Shown here piece by piece: positions 18,900-27,610 of a stretch of 64,000 nt of DNA (positions within the stretch are counted from its first letter, which is position 1; each line of letters opens with the position of its first letter). A program made the translations under genes and the position numbers. Source of the stretch: RYN-133 sp963708645. GTDB lineage: Bacteria; Actinomycetota; Actinomycetes; Mycobacteriales; Jatrophihabitantaceae. Below the pieces are notes generated by a model. The model was not told the origin of the DNA and searched no databases. It worked only from the letters and a program-made list of their open reading frames with translations. The stretch is taken from NCBI GenBank assembly GCA_963708645.1, contig CAVPTA010000012.1:1-64000 (forward strand). Direction: 5' to 3'.

Positions 18900-19312
18900 A
18901 GCTCGTCCGTCTCGACGTCGTAGATGTAGCCGGTGACCGCGTCGCGGTGCGGGAGCCACGGGCAGTTGCGCACCGCGTCCACGCTGCGTTGCACCTGGGC
19001 GCGCAGGTCGGTGAAGCCGGGCACGTCCCAGGTCGGGACGGCGCCGGTCTCGCTCGTCAGCTCGAGCCGGAAGCTGATGTCGTCGAAGCCGTCCATGCCG
19101 CAGCGGGTGTGATGCACGATCGCGATCTCGCGCGTGTGGAGGGCGCGCTGGCTGATCGCGAGTGAGCGCAGCATGTCGTCGGTGACCAGGCCGCCGGCGT
19201 TGCGCAGCATGTGCGCCTGGCCGAGCTCGAGGTCGAAGGCTTTGAACAGGTCGAGGCGGGCATCCATGCAGGTGACGATGGCCAGCCTGCGGCTGGGCGG
19301 TGCGGGCAGCAT
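18878..19312 (-). CDS. Beta-class carbonic anhydrase (Rv1284-like)
   Basis: 144 aa. The zinc-site residues are seen in IVTCMDARLD (Cys, Asp, Arg dyad) and in AIVHHTRCGMDGF (His-x-x-Cys). MLRNAGGLVTDDMLRSLAIS and RALHTREI match the compact mycobacterial Rv1284 type closely. It interconverts CO2 and bicarbonate; with the CO2-releasing KorAB nearby this may help carbon balance, but that is inference. Overlaps the rhodanese 3' end by 22 bp, tail to tail. Confidence 0.9.
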   Translation of the reverse strand: MLPAPPSRRLAIVTCMDARLDLFKAFDLELGQAHMLRNAGGLVTDDMLRSLAISQRALHTREIAIVHHTRCGMDGFDDISFRLELTSETGAVPTWDVPGFTDLRAQVQRSVDAVRNCPWLPHRDAVTGYIYDVETDELQATATT

Positions 19313-19363
19313 TCGGCGATTGTGGCAGGGGAACGCGGCTCCGCGCTCGCGCGTTTACCGAAT

Positions 19364-20226
19364 GTGAGGAGCGCTGCAAACGGATTCAGGACCGCCGTTC
19401 TGTTCGGCGTGCTGAGCGCCCTGCTCGTCGGGCTGGGCGGCTACTTCTTCGGGCAGTCCGGGCTGCTGATCGGGCTGGGCATCGCGGTCGCGGTGAACGC
19501 GTTCTCCTACTTCAACTCCGACAAGATCGCGCTGCGGTCGATGCGGGCGCGGCCGGTGAGCGAGGCCGAGCAACCGGCGATGTACCGCATCGTCCGCGAG
19601 CTGGCGACAACCGCGCGGCAGCCGATGCCGCGCCTGTACGTCTCGCCGACCGAGGCGCCCGAACGCGTTCGCGACCGGGCGTTCGCCGCGGCACGCGGCC
19701 GTGTGCGCGACGGCGGGAATCCTCGAGATCCTGTCCGAGCGCGAGCTGCGGGCCGTGCTCGGCCACGAGCTGTCGCACGTCTACAACCGCGACATCCTGA
19801 TCTCGTCGGTGGCCGGCACGATCGCCGCCGGCGATCACGTACCTGGCGAACTTCGCGATGTTCTTCGGCGGCGGCAACGACCGCGACCGCAACCCGTTCG
19901 CCGGCCTGCTGATGCTCATCCTCGGCCCGATCGCCGCCGGCATGATCCAGCTGGCGATCTCACGCTCGCGTGAGTACCAGGCCGACGAGTCGGGCGCGGA
20001 GCTGTCCAACGACCCGCTCGCGCTCGCCTCGGCGCTGCGCAAGCTCGAAGCGGGCACCGCCGCCCGTCCGCTGATGAAGACCCCGCGACTCGAACCCGCC
20101 TCGTCGATGATGATCGCCAACCCGTTCGCCGGGAAGTCGCTGTTCTCGACCCACCCGCCGATGGACAAGCGCATCGCCCGCCTCGAGGCGCTCTACAAGT
20201 CCGACCCCCGCTACCTCCGCTGGTAA
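19364..20226 (+). CDS. htpX: HtpX-type M48 membrane zinc protease, two frameshifts
   Basis: About 287 aa after repair. Two N-terminal helices (TAVLFGVLSALLVGLGGYFF, GLLIGLGIAVAVNAFSYFNS) precede the catalytic part. A surplus base near 19663 breaks PTEAP-NAFATGR, and another near 19834 breaks AGTIAA-AITYLANFAMFF. Between them lies the HExxH zinc motif in AVLGHELSHVYNRD; the third ligand is in SREYQADESGAELS. HtpX degrades damaged membrane proteins under stress. The GTG start at 19364 (VRSAANGFRTAVLF) fits family length. Both repairs give textbook HtpX sequence, so I regard the shifts as sequencing errors. Confidence 0.88.
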
Positions 20227-20232
20227 CCATCT

Positions 20233-20297
20233 TTGTGTTGCAGCCCCGTCCGGACACTTTTACGCGCTGAAAGTGTCCGGACGGGGCTGCAACACAA
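20233..20297. repeat. Perfect 28-bp inverted repeat, family B, copy 1
   Basis: Left arm 20233-20260 (begins TTGTGTTGCAGCCCCGTCCG) and right arm 20270-20297 are exact reverse complements over 28 bp, with a 9-bp loop. The right arm lies inside the DUF559 gene and encodes its last residues (LVLQPRPDTFSA), while the stop codon falls at the loop edge. A degenerate second copy is at 21359-21417 beyond the 5' end of the same gene. It also separates convergent htpX and DUF559 genes and could terminate both. Confidence 0.95.
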
Positions 20298-21288
20298 GGC
20301 CGTGGCGAGCGAGGACGGCGACAATTCGCACCAACGTGGCCTGCGGCGTGACGTGGATGTCGGCCCACGTCACGCGGATGACGGTGTAACCCGCCCGCTC
20401 GAGCGCCTCCTGACGCAGCTTCTCGGTAACCAGTGGGTCATCGTCGTTGGGGTCAGCCTTCCGATACTTGATCAATCCGTCGACCTCGAGAATGACGCCG
20501 AACTCGCCCCACAGGCCGTCAACCCTGAACCAGCCGCGGTGCGTCTCGATCCAGACCTGCTGTTCGGGCAGCGGTATGTGGTTGTCGTCCAGGAAGAGTC
20601 GAGCGAGGGATTCCAGAGCCGATTCGGACAGGCCGCTCGCCAGTTCCACCACACGACGGGCCGTGATCACGCCGTCCCAGTGCTGCTGGCGGCGCAGCGC
20701 AGAGCGCAACTGGTCGATGGTCACAAGCTCGTTGAGCAATGCCGAGTCCGCTACGACGATGCCGTCGCGGGCGCTCCGCCGAGCGATATCGATCACTGTG
20801 CGCGGGCAGCTGGTGACTCGTGTTCCGAACCACGTAGTGACGTCACCGTCGCTGAGCTTCGCCGACCGCACGACTGCTCCGGACCGTGACGCTGCATGGT
20901 CGCGGAAGCTGGAGGTCAACGTTGCCACCTTCGGCACTCGCATCACATCGAGGCCGAACGCGAGCGCTGCGCACTCGTGACTGATCACTGCATCCGGCCG
21001 GACCAGGGCGACCGCTGATGCCCGGATCTCCGGACGCAACCCGTGCACCGTGCGTCCCTCGCGCGGGAGGACGCTCAGGACCCGACGCCGTGGCGCAGTC
21101 CATTCGCCACGTCGAAGTAGTCGCCGGATGTCGGTATCAGTCATGCCGGCCACGTGCACCTGCGCGTGGCGCACAACGAATCCTTGCGTGCACGCGATCG
21201 GTCCGACGGGTGTGGACCGCTGCGCACGGAGCGCTGCGGCGCGCCAGTAACCGCGGCGCAGCTCGGCCGGCTTCTTCTCGCTGATCAC
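20260..21288 (-). CDS. DUF559 (Vsr-like) endonuclease-domain protein with AbiEi-like N-terminus, copy B
   Basis: Up to 342 aa. The N-terminal winged-helix segment reads HAQVHVAGMTDTDIRRLLRR then GEWTAPRRRVLSVLP, as in AbiEi_4 proteins; about 20 residues before it may be leader, so the start at 21288 is uncertain. Then ISHECAALAFGLDV and TSCPRTVIDIARRSARDGIV. The C-terminal DUF559 domain holds WFRVDGLWGEFGVILEVDG and LIKYRK (Asp...Glu-x-Asp-Gly...Lys, PD-(D/E)xK-like) and EKLRQEALERAGYTVIRVTW. It shares architecture with copy A but little sequence. It sits between htpX and yajQ, bracketed by repeat family B, one copy of which makes its 3' end. Confidence 0.72.
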   Translation of the reverse strand: MISEKKPAELRRGYWRAAALRAQRSTPVGPIACTQGFVVRHAQVHVAGMTDTDIRRLLRRGEWTAPRRRVLSVLPREGRTVHGLRPEIRASAVALVRPDAVISHECAALAFGLDVMRVPKVATLTSSFRDHAASRSGAVVRSAKLSDGDVTTWFGTRVTSCPRTVIDIARRSARDGIVVADSALLNELVTIDQLRSALRRQQHWDGVITARRVVELASGLSESALESLARLFLDDNHIPLPEQQVWIETHRGWFRVDGLWGEFGVILEVDGLIKYRKADPNDDDPLVTEKLRQEALERAGYTVIRVTWADIHVTPQATLVRIVAVLARHGLVLQPRPDTFSA

Positions 21289-21358
21289 GCCGGGCGACGC
21301 TAGGAGCGATCACCTCAGAAGCAGCTCGCTCCATTCACAGCGGTGCCCGCCGTCCACA

Positions 21359-21417
21359 TGCAGCCCCGTCCGGACAGATTTCGGGGTCGAAACGTGTATC
21401 TAGGGGCTGCAACACAA
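21359..21417. repeat. Degenerate inverted repeat, family B, copy 2
   Basis: TGCAGCCCCGTCCGGACAG at the left and GGGGCTGCAACACAAA at the right repeat the outer parts of copy 1; the inner parts (GATTTC ... GAAACGTGTATC) pair only partly. It lies between the DUF559 copy B start (21288) and the yajQ stop (21426). Confidence 0.85.
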
Positions 21418-21425
21418 AGCAGGGG

Positions 21426-21917
21426 TCAGCGGTAGTTGGTGAACTGCAGCGCCACGTCGAGGTCGGCGCCCTTCAGCAGCTGCTGCACGGCCTGCAGGTC
21501 GTCGCGCTTCTTGCCGGACACGCGCAGCTGGTCGCCCTGGATCTGCGCCTGCACCCCGCGCGGGCCCTCGTCACGGATCAGCTTCGTCATCTTCTTGGCC
21601 TCGTCCTGGCCGATGCCCTGCTTGAGCGTGGACGCGATCACGTACTGCTTGCCGGACGACTTCGGCTCACCCGCGTCGAGCGACTTCAGCGAGATCGAGC
21701 GCTTGACCAGCTTGTCCTTGAACACCTCGAGGGCGGCCTTCGCGCGCTCCTCGGTGTCGGCCTTGACGGTGACGCCGAGCTCGCCCGACCACTCGATGGA
21801 CGCGTTCGTGCCCCGGAAATCGAAGCGCTGCGACACCTCTTTCGCCGCCTGGTTGAGCGCGTTGTCGATCTCTTGACGGTCGATCTTGCTGACGACGTCG
21901 AAGGACGAATCGGCCAT
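21426..21917 (-). CDS. YajQ family nucleotide-binding protein
   Basis: 163 aa from the ATG at 21917 (MADSSFDVVSKIDRQEIDNA). The rest matches the family throughout: QRFDFRGTNASIEW, YVIASTLKQGIGQDEAKKMT and KLIRDEGPRGVQAQIQGDQL. YajQ proteins bind RNA, and some bind cyclic di-GMP and act with a transcription factor; that has not been shown in actinobacteria. Cytoplasmic. It ends beside a repeat-bracketed DUF559 gene and is followed upstream by tRNA-Tyr on the other strand. Confidence 0.93.
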   Translation of the reverse strand: MADSSFDVVSKIDRQEIDNALNQAAKEVSQRFDFRGTNASIEWSGELGVTVKADTEERAKAALEVFKDKLVKRSISLKSLDAGEPKSSGKQYVIASTLKQGIGQDEAKKMTKLIRDEGPRGVQAQIQGDQLRVSGKKRDDLQAVQQLLKGADLDVALQFTNYR

Positions 21918-21984
21918 CGGGGCTACCTCCACGGACGCGGACCAACTCGTCCAACCTAGTCCGGTAACATTCGCAATCGTCCCT

Positions 21985-22069
21985 GGCGGGTTGCCCGAGT
22001 GGTCAAAGGGAGCGGTCTGTAAAACCGCCGGCTCAGCCTACGTTGGTTCGAACCCAACACCCGCCACCA
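21985..22069 (+). tRNA. tRNA-Tyr (anticodon GTA)
   Basis: Acceptor stem GGCGGGT (21985-21991) pairs with ACCCGCC (22059-22065). The anticodon loop CTGTAAA gives GTA. The long variable arm is of class II form, as expected for bacterial tRNA-Tyr, and the T loop is TTCGAAC. The 3' CCA is encoded (22067-22069), and its final A is the first base of the next gene's ATG. Confidence 0.97.
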
Positions 22070-23089
22070 TGCACATCATCACCGACGCCGGCGCACAGTT
22101 GCCGATCATCGCCGCGCCCATGGCGGGCGGGCCGACCACACCTGAGTTCGTGCTCGCGGCCGCCGGCGCCGGAGCGCTCGGATTCCTCGCCGCCGGCTAC
22201 AAAACCGCGGCCCAGTTCGCCGACGAGCTCGAAACGGTACGGACGTCGACGAGCACGTTCGGGGTGAACCTGTTCGCGCCCAACCCGGTGCCGGTCGACC
22301 GCGTTGCCTACGACGCGTATCGAGCGGCGCTCCGAGAAGACGCCGCGGCGATACGACGTCGAACTGCCCGCAACACCGCGCGAGGACGACGACTGCTGGC
22401 AGGACAAGATCGACCTGCTCCTCGCGAACCCCGTGCCGATCGTGTCGTTCACCTTCGGCATTCCCTCGCACGCCACGCTCGCCGCGTTGCGCGGCGCCGG
22501 CAGCACGCTCGTCCAGACCGTGACCTCGCCGGACGAGGCGCGGCGGGCGAAGGACGCCGGTGTGGACGCCCTCGCCGTGCAGGCATCGGCAGCGGGCGGG
22601 CATTCCGGCACGCTGACTCCCGATCGCGTTCCGCCGGCGCGGCCGCTGCGAGAGCTGCTGGCCGAGATCGATGTCGGCCTGCCTCTTATCGCGGCCGGCG
22701 GTATCAGTGATCCGACGCAGGTCGCCGCAGCCATCAACGCGGGCGCGGTCGCCGCCATGGTCGGGACGGTGCTGCTGCTCGCGCCCGAGGCAGGCACGTC
22801 CGATGCATTCCGCGCGGCGCTGACCGGCCCCGACCGCGGCGACACGATCGTCACAAGAGCGTTCACGGGACGGCCGGCCCGGGCCCTGCCCAACCACTTC
22901 ACCGACGCGCACAACGCGCACGCACCGGCCGGCTATCCCGCGCTGCACTACCTGACAAGTCCGATCCGCAAGGCAGCGGCGGCCAACGAGGACCCCGAGC
23001 ACGTGAACCTGTGGGCCGGCACCGGCCACCGCAACGCGCGCGAACAACCCGTCGCGACGACCCTGCGCGAACTCGCTCGCGATCTCTAG
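22069..23089 (+). CDS. Nitronate monooxygenase family flavoprotein, one frameshift
   Basis: About 340 aa TIM-barrel FMN enzyme of the nitronate monooxygenase / 2-nitropropane dioxygenase family. N-terminus LPIIAAPMAGGPTTPEFVLA is the family signature; later AGVDALAVQASAAGGHSGT (flavin and catalytic His region), LIAAGGISDPTQVAAAINAG (phosphate-binding) and GAVAAMVGTVLLLAPEA. An extra base near 22340 breaks the frame; removing it gives EDAARYDVELP. It oxidises alkyl nitronates such as propionate-3-nitronate in known members. The ATG shares its A with the tRNA-Tyr CCA end, so no separate leader exists. Confidence 0.85.
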
Positions 23090-23878
23090 AGCAACGCCCT
23101 GATCTCGTCGCCGATCGCGCGCATCGTCGTGAGCACCGCGCGACGAGCGACGGCACCGTCATCGGGCCAGTTGCACAAGGCCGCGTAGGTCACCGTGGCG
23201 CTTGTCGATGCGACGACCCCGACATCGGCCCGCACGCCAACGTCGGTCCCCGTCTTGTGCCAGAGCCGCAGCCCGAGGTCGACGACGTCGTGCGCGAGCG
23301 GATCGAGATCGAACGCGCCGGCCACCATCGACAGATCGGCGTCGTGCGCGAGCCATTCCAGCACCATGGAACGTTCGGCGCGCAGCCGCTTGCATGATCT
23401 CGACCCAGTCGCGCGCGCAGCCCACGCTCAGCGTCGGCGGAACACCGGCGGGACGGGCCATGCGCACGTAGTCGTTCAGCATCGACCCGCCGGGGGCAAC
23501 CGTGCGCGCCATGCCCTGGACGGTGTCGAGCCCGCACAGGTCGAGTGCCACGTTCGTCGCCCAGTTGTCGCTCACCGCACCGATCAACACAGCCACATCT
23601 GCCACCGGCAGCGAGTCGGCCCGCATCGCGTGCCAGAGCCCGGAGTCGAGCACTTCATCCACCCGACGGCGATCGACGAGACGATCCGCGCTCAATCGCC
23701 CGTCCGTCAACCGACGCGCCAGCGTCATCAAAACGAAGATCTTCGCAACACTCGCCGTCCGCAAAAGGTCGTCAGGACGGTACGAGGCAGACACCTCGAG
23801 ATCGTTATCGCGCCGCAGCGAGATCGACCATCGAGCGCCGAATCGCGCCGTCGAAGCGACCAACGCTTCGAGATCCAT
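23086..23878 (-). CDS. Class A beta-lactamase-like serine hydrolase, one frameshift
   Basis: About 263 aa. The three penicillin-binding motifs are present: SVAK (SxxK) in TASVAKIFVLMTLA, SDN in GAVSDNWATNVALD, and KTG in LGLRLWHKTGTDVG. A one-base shift near 23370 joins AAARRTF to MVLEWLAHDADL. No signal peptide is visible at the chosen start (ATG 23878), so the protein may be cytoplasmic or the start may be wrong. The region around the second motif lacks the classic class A ExxLN loop, so it may be a general serine hydrolase rather than a resistance enzyme. Overlaps the nitronate monooxygenase 3' end by 4 bp. Confidence 0.75.
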
Positions 23879-23999
23879 CTCGCCAATCTATGAGGACACG
23901 TCGAAATCGTGATGGAGGATGTCCTTGACTCGGCCGGTGCCTAAGGACAGCCTGACCGGAAACACCACCGTCGAACCGATAGGACAAGTGGGGCATTTC

Positions 24000-24860
24000 A
24001 TGCGTATCAGGCGATCTTTGGCCATCGCAGCCGCCGGCGCGTTGACGCTGACAATGACAGCGGCCTGCAGTTCCAGCGGCGGCGGATCGGGCGGCGGTTT
24101 CGGCAACTGCAAGATCACCAGCAAGAAGAACAGCATCTCGATCAGCCCCGTGACTGCGGGGACGTTGACAGTCGAGACGACGCTGCCGGCCCAGGGTTGG
24201 TGGAACGGCACGACGCCGTCCTCGATCAAGGACGGCTACGAGTACTGCATGGGCGCCGAACTGGCCAACATGGCCGGGCTCTCGTCCGTGACGGTCAAGA
24301 ACGTCTCGTTCGACCAGCTCGTCGCCGGTCGCACGAACACCTTCGACATCGCGCTCGCGGAGATCTCGATCACCGCCGAGCGGGCCAAGGTCGTCGACTT
24401 CTCGACCCCGTACTTCGACTCGAACATCGGCGTCCTGACCAAGAAGGGCGCCGGCGTCACCGCCGACAACATCAACCAGAAGTCCTGCGCGGCCTACGCG
24501 GGCACGACCTCGGTGCCGTTCATCCAGGACAAGTTGAAGTGCCAGGCCAAGGTGTATCCGAACTCGCAGACGCTCTACCAGGGCGTGCTCTCGGGCCAGG
24601 TCGACGCTGCGTTCCTCGACACCGCGATCGTGCTCGCCGAGGCCAAGGCGACCGGCGGCAAGCTCGAGGTGGCCGGCCAGTACAAGACCGGCGAGAAGTA
24701 CGGCGCGATCTATCCCAAGGGATCGAAGAACGAGGCCGCGTTCAACAAGGGCATCCAGACGATGCTCTGGGACGGCACGCTCAACACGCTGTCCAAGACC
24801 TACCTCGGCCCGGCGTTCGGTGGCGACCCGTCCTCGGTGCCGGTCTGGGCTATCAAGTAA
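24000..24860 (+). CDS. Polar amino-acid (glutamate-type) ABC transporter substrate-binding lipoprotein
   Basis: 286 aa from the ATG at 24000 (MRIRRSLAIAAAGALTLTMT). A type II signal ends in the lipobox TAAC followed by a Ser/Gly linker. The family 3 solute-binding fold is shown by FDQLVAGRTNTFDIALAEIS, ITAERAKVVDFSTPYFDSNI and GQVDAAFLDTAIVLAEAKAT. It delivers a polar amino acid to the permease encoded 6 bp downstream. A longer start at 23919 would place a soluble segment before the signal peptide, so I reject it. Confidence 0.9.
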   Translation: MRIRRSLAIAAAGALTLTMTAACSSSGGGSGGGFGNCKITSKKNSISISPVTAGTLTVETTLPAQGWWNGTTPSSIKDGYEYCMGAELANMAGLSSVTVKNVSFDQLVAGRTNTFDIALAEISITAERAKVVDFSTPYFDSNIGVLTKKGAGVTADNINQKSCAAYAGTTSVPFIQDKLKCQAKVYPNSQTLYQGVLSGQVDAAFLDTAIVLAEAKATGGKLEVAGQYKTGEKYGAIYPKGSKNEAAFNKGIQTMLWDGTLNTLSKTYLGPAFGGDPSSVPVWAIK

Positions 24861-24866
24861 CGGACG

Positions 24867-25961
24867 ATGACTACGTCGGAGCTCGTCAGCCAGGAGCTGC
24901 AGGCCGCTCCTCCGCCGAGCAAGCCGAAGCCGGTCATCGGCGTCGCGATCGTCGGCCTGATCCTCACCGCGGTGGGGGTCGGGCTGATGGTCGACGTCGT
25001 GGTCAAGCTCCGCGACTACAACAAGGACAACGCCGGCGCCACGGTGGTCGGAGCGGTCCTCGTGCTCGCAACGCTCTACCCGCTGTGGCCCTGCCTGCGT
25101 TCGTTCGCTGCCGCGCAGAAACGCGCACGATTGCTGCGCGCAGATCAGGTCGTCGACGCGCGGCGATGTGCGGCTGGTGGTCGCGAAGAGGCGCTCATCT
25201 CGATGGGCTACGCGGCCGCCGCGATGATCGTCGCCGGCCTGCTGTTGATGGCGTTCGCGAATTCGGGCGGCATCGTCCAGACGTTCTTCCAGGCGCACGC
25301 CTGGCGGCTGTCGTTCTCGGAGATGATCCATGCGTTCTGGACGAACATCTGGGCGGCGGTCGTCGCGCAGGTCATCGTGCTCGCGTTCGGCCTGTTGCTT
25401 GCCATCATGCGGATGTTGCCGGGACGCGCCGGCGCACCGCTGCGCCTGATCGCGCTGGTCTACTGCGACATCTTCCGCGCGATCCCGGCCATCGTCACGA
25501 TCCTGCTGGTCGTCTTCGGCACGCCGCTCGCGTTCCCATCGACGGCGAAGTGGGATCCGGTGTGGCTGGGCATTCTGTCCTTGTCCATGACCTATTCCGC
25601 CTATGTCGCCGAGGTCTACCGGGCCGGCCTGTCGTCGATTCACCCGAGCCAGAGCGCCGCAGCGCGCTCCCTCGGGCTCAGCTACACCCAGACGCTGCGC
25701 ACGGTGCTCGTGCCGCAGGCGGTGCGGCGCGTGATCCCGCCGCTGCTCAACGACTTCATCAGCCTGCAGAAGGACACTGCGCTGCTGTCGGTTGCGGCGA
25801 TCGGTGAGGTCGTGCTGACGGCGGGCCTGTGGCAGAGCAAGCTGTTCAACCTGTCGCCGGTGACCTTGGCGGCGCTGTTCTTCATCATCATCACGATCCC
25901 GCAGGCACGGTTCGTCGACGTCCTGATCGACAGGGACGCGCGCCGGCGGGGGCAACGCTGA
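24867..25961 (+). CDS. Polar amino-acid ABC transporter permease
   Basis: 364 aa. Two N-terminal helices (VIGVAIVGLILTAVGVGLMV, GAVLVLATLYPLWPCL) precede the permease core with helices near FWTNIWAAVVAQVIVLAFGL, the RAIPAIVTILLVVFG segment and the EAA loop SQSAAARSLGLSYTQTLRTV. This matches HisM/GlnP-type permeases with an N-terminal extension. Its stop overlaps the start of the ATPase gene by one base. Confidence 0.9.
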   Translation: MTTSELVSQELQAAPPPSKPKPVIGVAIVGLILTAVGVGLMVDVVVKLRDYNKDNAGATVVGAVLVLATLYPLWPCLRSFAAAQKRARLLRADQVVDARRCAAGGREEALISMGYAAAAMIVAGLLLMAFANSGGIVQTFFQAHAWRLSFSEMIHAFWTNIWAAVVAQVIVLAFGLLLAIMRMLPGRAGAPLRLIALVYCDIFRAIPAIVTILLVVFGTPLAFPSTAKWDPVWLGILSLSMTYSAYVAEVYRAGLSSIHPSQSAAARSLGLSYTQTLRTVLVPQAVRRVIPPLLNDFISLQKDTALLSVAAIGEVVLTAGLWQSKLFNLSPVTLAALFFIIITIPQARFVDVLIDRDARRRGQR

Positions 25962-26707
25962 TGTCCTTCCTCGAGATCCGACGACGTACACAAGTCCTTC
26001 GGGCACAACGAGGTGCTCAAGGGCGTCTCGCTGAGTGTCGAGCGGCACGAGGTGGTCTGCCTGATCGGCGCGTCCGGATCGGGCAAGTCGACGTTGCTGC
26101 GCTGCGTCAATGCGCTCGAGGACATCAGCGGCGGCGAGATCCGCATCGACGGCGACACGGTCAGCGGCGCCGGGAGTCGACCTCAACGCGCTGCGTCGCG
26201 ACGTCGGCATCGTGTTCCAGAGCTACAACCTGTTCCCGCACATGTCGGTGCTCGAGAACATCACGCTCGGCCCGACCCGCATCGAGCGCATGCCGAAGAA
26301 AGAGGCGCACGAGCGCGCGATGCGACTGCTCGAGTCGGTCGGCATGGCCGAGAAGGCGAAGGCCTACCCCGACAGCCTCTCCGGTGGTCAGCAGCAGCGC
26401 GTCGCGATCGTGCGTGCGCTGGCGATGCAGCCGCGGGTCATGCTGCTCGACGAGATCACCGCGGCGCTCGACCCGGAGCTGGTCGGCGACGTCCTCGAGA
26501 TCGTGCGCGAACTGGCTCGCGGCGGACTTACCATGCTGCTGGCCACCCACGAGATGGGCTTCGCCAAAGAGGTCGCCAGCCAGGTGTGCTTCCTCGACAA
26601 CGGCTCGATCCTCGAGCGCGGCATCGCCGCAGGACATCTTCGAGAATCCCCGCGAGGAGCGCACCCAGCAGTTCCTCAGCCGCGTCGTGAAGTCGGGACG
26701 GTTGTAG
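25961..26707 (+). CDS. Polar amino-acid ABC transporter ATPase, three frameshifts
   Basis: About 248 aa after repair. The ATG at 25961 gives MSFLEIR; a shift near 25985 leads to DDVHKSFGHNEVLKGVSLSV and Walker A (GASGSGKST). A surplus base near 26172 precedes VDLNALRRDVGIVFQSYNLF, LSGGQQQRVAIVRAL (signature), MLLDEITAALDPE (Walker B) and LLATHEMGF. A third shift near 26632 restores QDIFENPREERTQQFLSRVV. It completes a three-gene importer (24000-26707). All motifs are intact, so the breaks are likely sequence errors. Confidence 0.85.
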   Translation: MSFLEIRRRTQVLRAQRGAQGRLAECRAARGGLPDRRVRIGQVDVAALRQCARGHQRRRDPHRRRHGQRRRESTSTRCVATSASCSRATTCSRTCRCSRTSRSARPASSACRRKRRTSARCDCSSRSAWPRRRRPTPTASPVVSSSASRSCVRWRCSRGSCCSTRSPRRSTRSWSATSSRSCANWLAADLPCCWPPTRWASPKRSPARCASSTTARSSSAASPQDIFENPREERTQQFLSRVVKSGRL

Positions 26708-27508
26708 TCACCCGACGCTGTTGAGGTCCTGCGTCCCGATCACGGCGAGCAGGTCGAGCTTCTCTCGACAGTCGGTTCCCGGCCGCGGATGCAACAGCAC
26801 CAGTGTCGCGCCGTCGACATCGCTCGTGAGGTGTTCGCACAACAGGTCGAGCACGCCGACTTCCGGATGAATGAGGCGCTTCGTGTCCGAGCGACGCACG
26901 GCGACTTCGTGCTCGGGCCACAGCGCGGCGAACTCGCGACTGGTTTCGAGGAGGTCGGCGACCATCGCTGCCAGTTCGGGGTCGTTGCCGCGTCGCCCGA
27001 GCGCCGCACGCAGGTCGGCAACGTGCGTGCGCGAGTGTTCGGCCCAGTCCTCCTCTGGGATGTGGGCCCGGCTTTCGGGCTCGGTGAACCAGCGCCACTT
27101 GTGGTTGCGGCGGCGTCCGGTGAACGAGGTCTGGTCACCCGAGACCAGCTTCGACATACGGTTCTGCACGAGCAGCGCGCCGCGGTCGTCGATGACGAAT
27201 GCAGGCGTGTCGGTGAGCCGGTCGAGCAGGTAGAGGACGCCGGGGCTCACGTGTGCTCCCGAGGTGCGCCGCTCGGGCGCGGGCTGCCCTGCCAGGTGGA
27301 ACAGATGATCACGCTCGTCCTCGGTCAGGCGCAGCGCGCGGGCGAGCGCAGTCAAGACCGGGGACGGATCGGCCGCGGCGTTGCTCGAGGCGCGTGTAGT
27401 AGTCGGAGATGCGGCAGGCGCGACTGCAGGCAGGGCGGGTCGGTGAGGAGACATCCGGTCGAGATCGCGGCGACTGCGCAGCAGGTCGGCGAGAGCAGTA
27501 CGGTCCAT
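26708..27508 (-). CDS. Helix-turn-helix regulator with MmyB-like ligand-binding domain, frameshifted
   Basis: About 266 aa from the ATG at 27508 (MDRTALADLLRSRRDLDR). The HTH region is damaged: ISDYYTRLEQ, typical of this family, is found in another frame near 27390, and the usual GLRREEVA stretch is missing, so there is at least one shift and perhaps a short deletion. The C-terminal MmyB-like PAS-type domain is intact: LTEDERDHLFHLAGQPAPE, YLLDRLTDTPAFVIDDRGAL, HKWRWFTEPESRAHIPEEDW and LLCEHLTSDVDGATLVLLHP. Divergent from the aldo/keto reductase, which it probably controls. Confidence 0.8.
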   Translation of the reverse strand: MDRTALADLLRSRRDLDRMSPHRPALPAVAPAASPTTTRASSNAAADPSPVLTALARALRLTEDERDHLFHLAGQPAPERRTSGAHVSPGVLYLLDRLTDTPAFVIDDRGALLVQNRMSKLVSGDQTSFTGRRRNHKWRWFTEPESRAHIPEEDWAEHSRTHVADLRAALGRRGNDPELAAMVADLLETSREFAALWPEHEVAVRRSDTKRLIHPEVGVLDLLCEHLTSDVDGATLVLLHPRPGTDCREKLDLLAVIGTQDLNSVG

Positions 27509-27610
27509 CCCTCCACAGTGCCTGGGCGCGCGCCGAGTATCCAGGGAGCGCGGATCCCTGGGAGCGACCGTGCCTGCCGCCTGCGCGATCAAGAGCGCAT
27601 CGTGGAGGTC

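Noticed and set aside
23805..26210. Minus-strand open frame of 801 codons opposite the polar amino-acid importer
   Set aside because: Composition is that of an antisense shadow, with no family match, and the plus strand encodes a complete importer.
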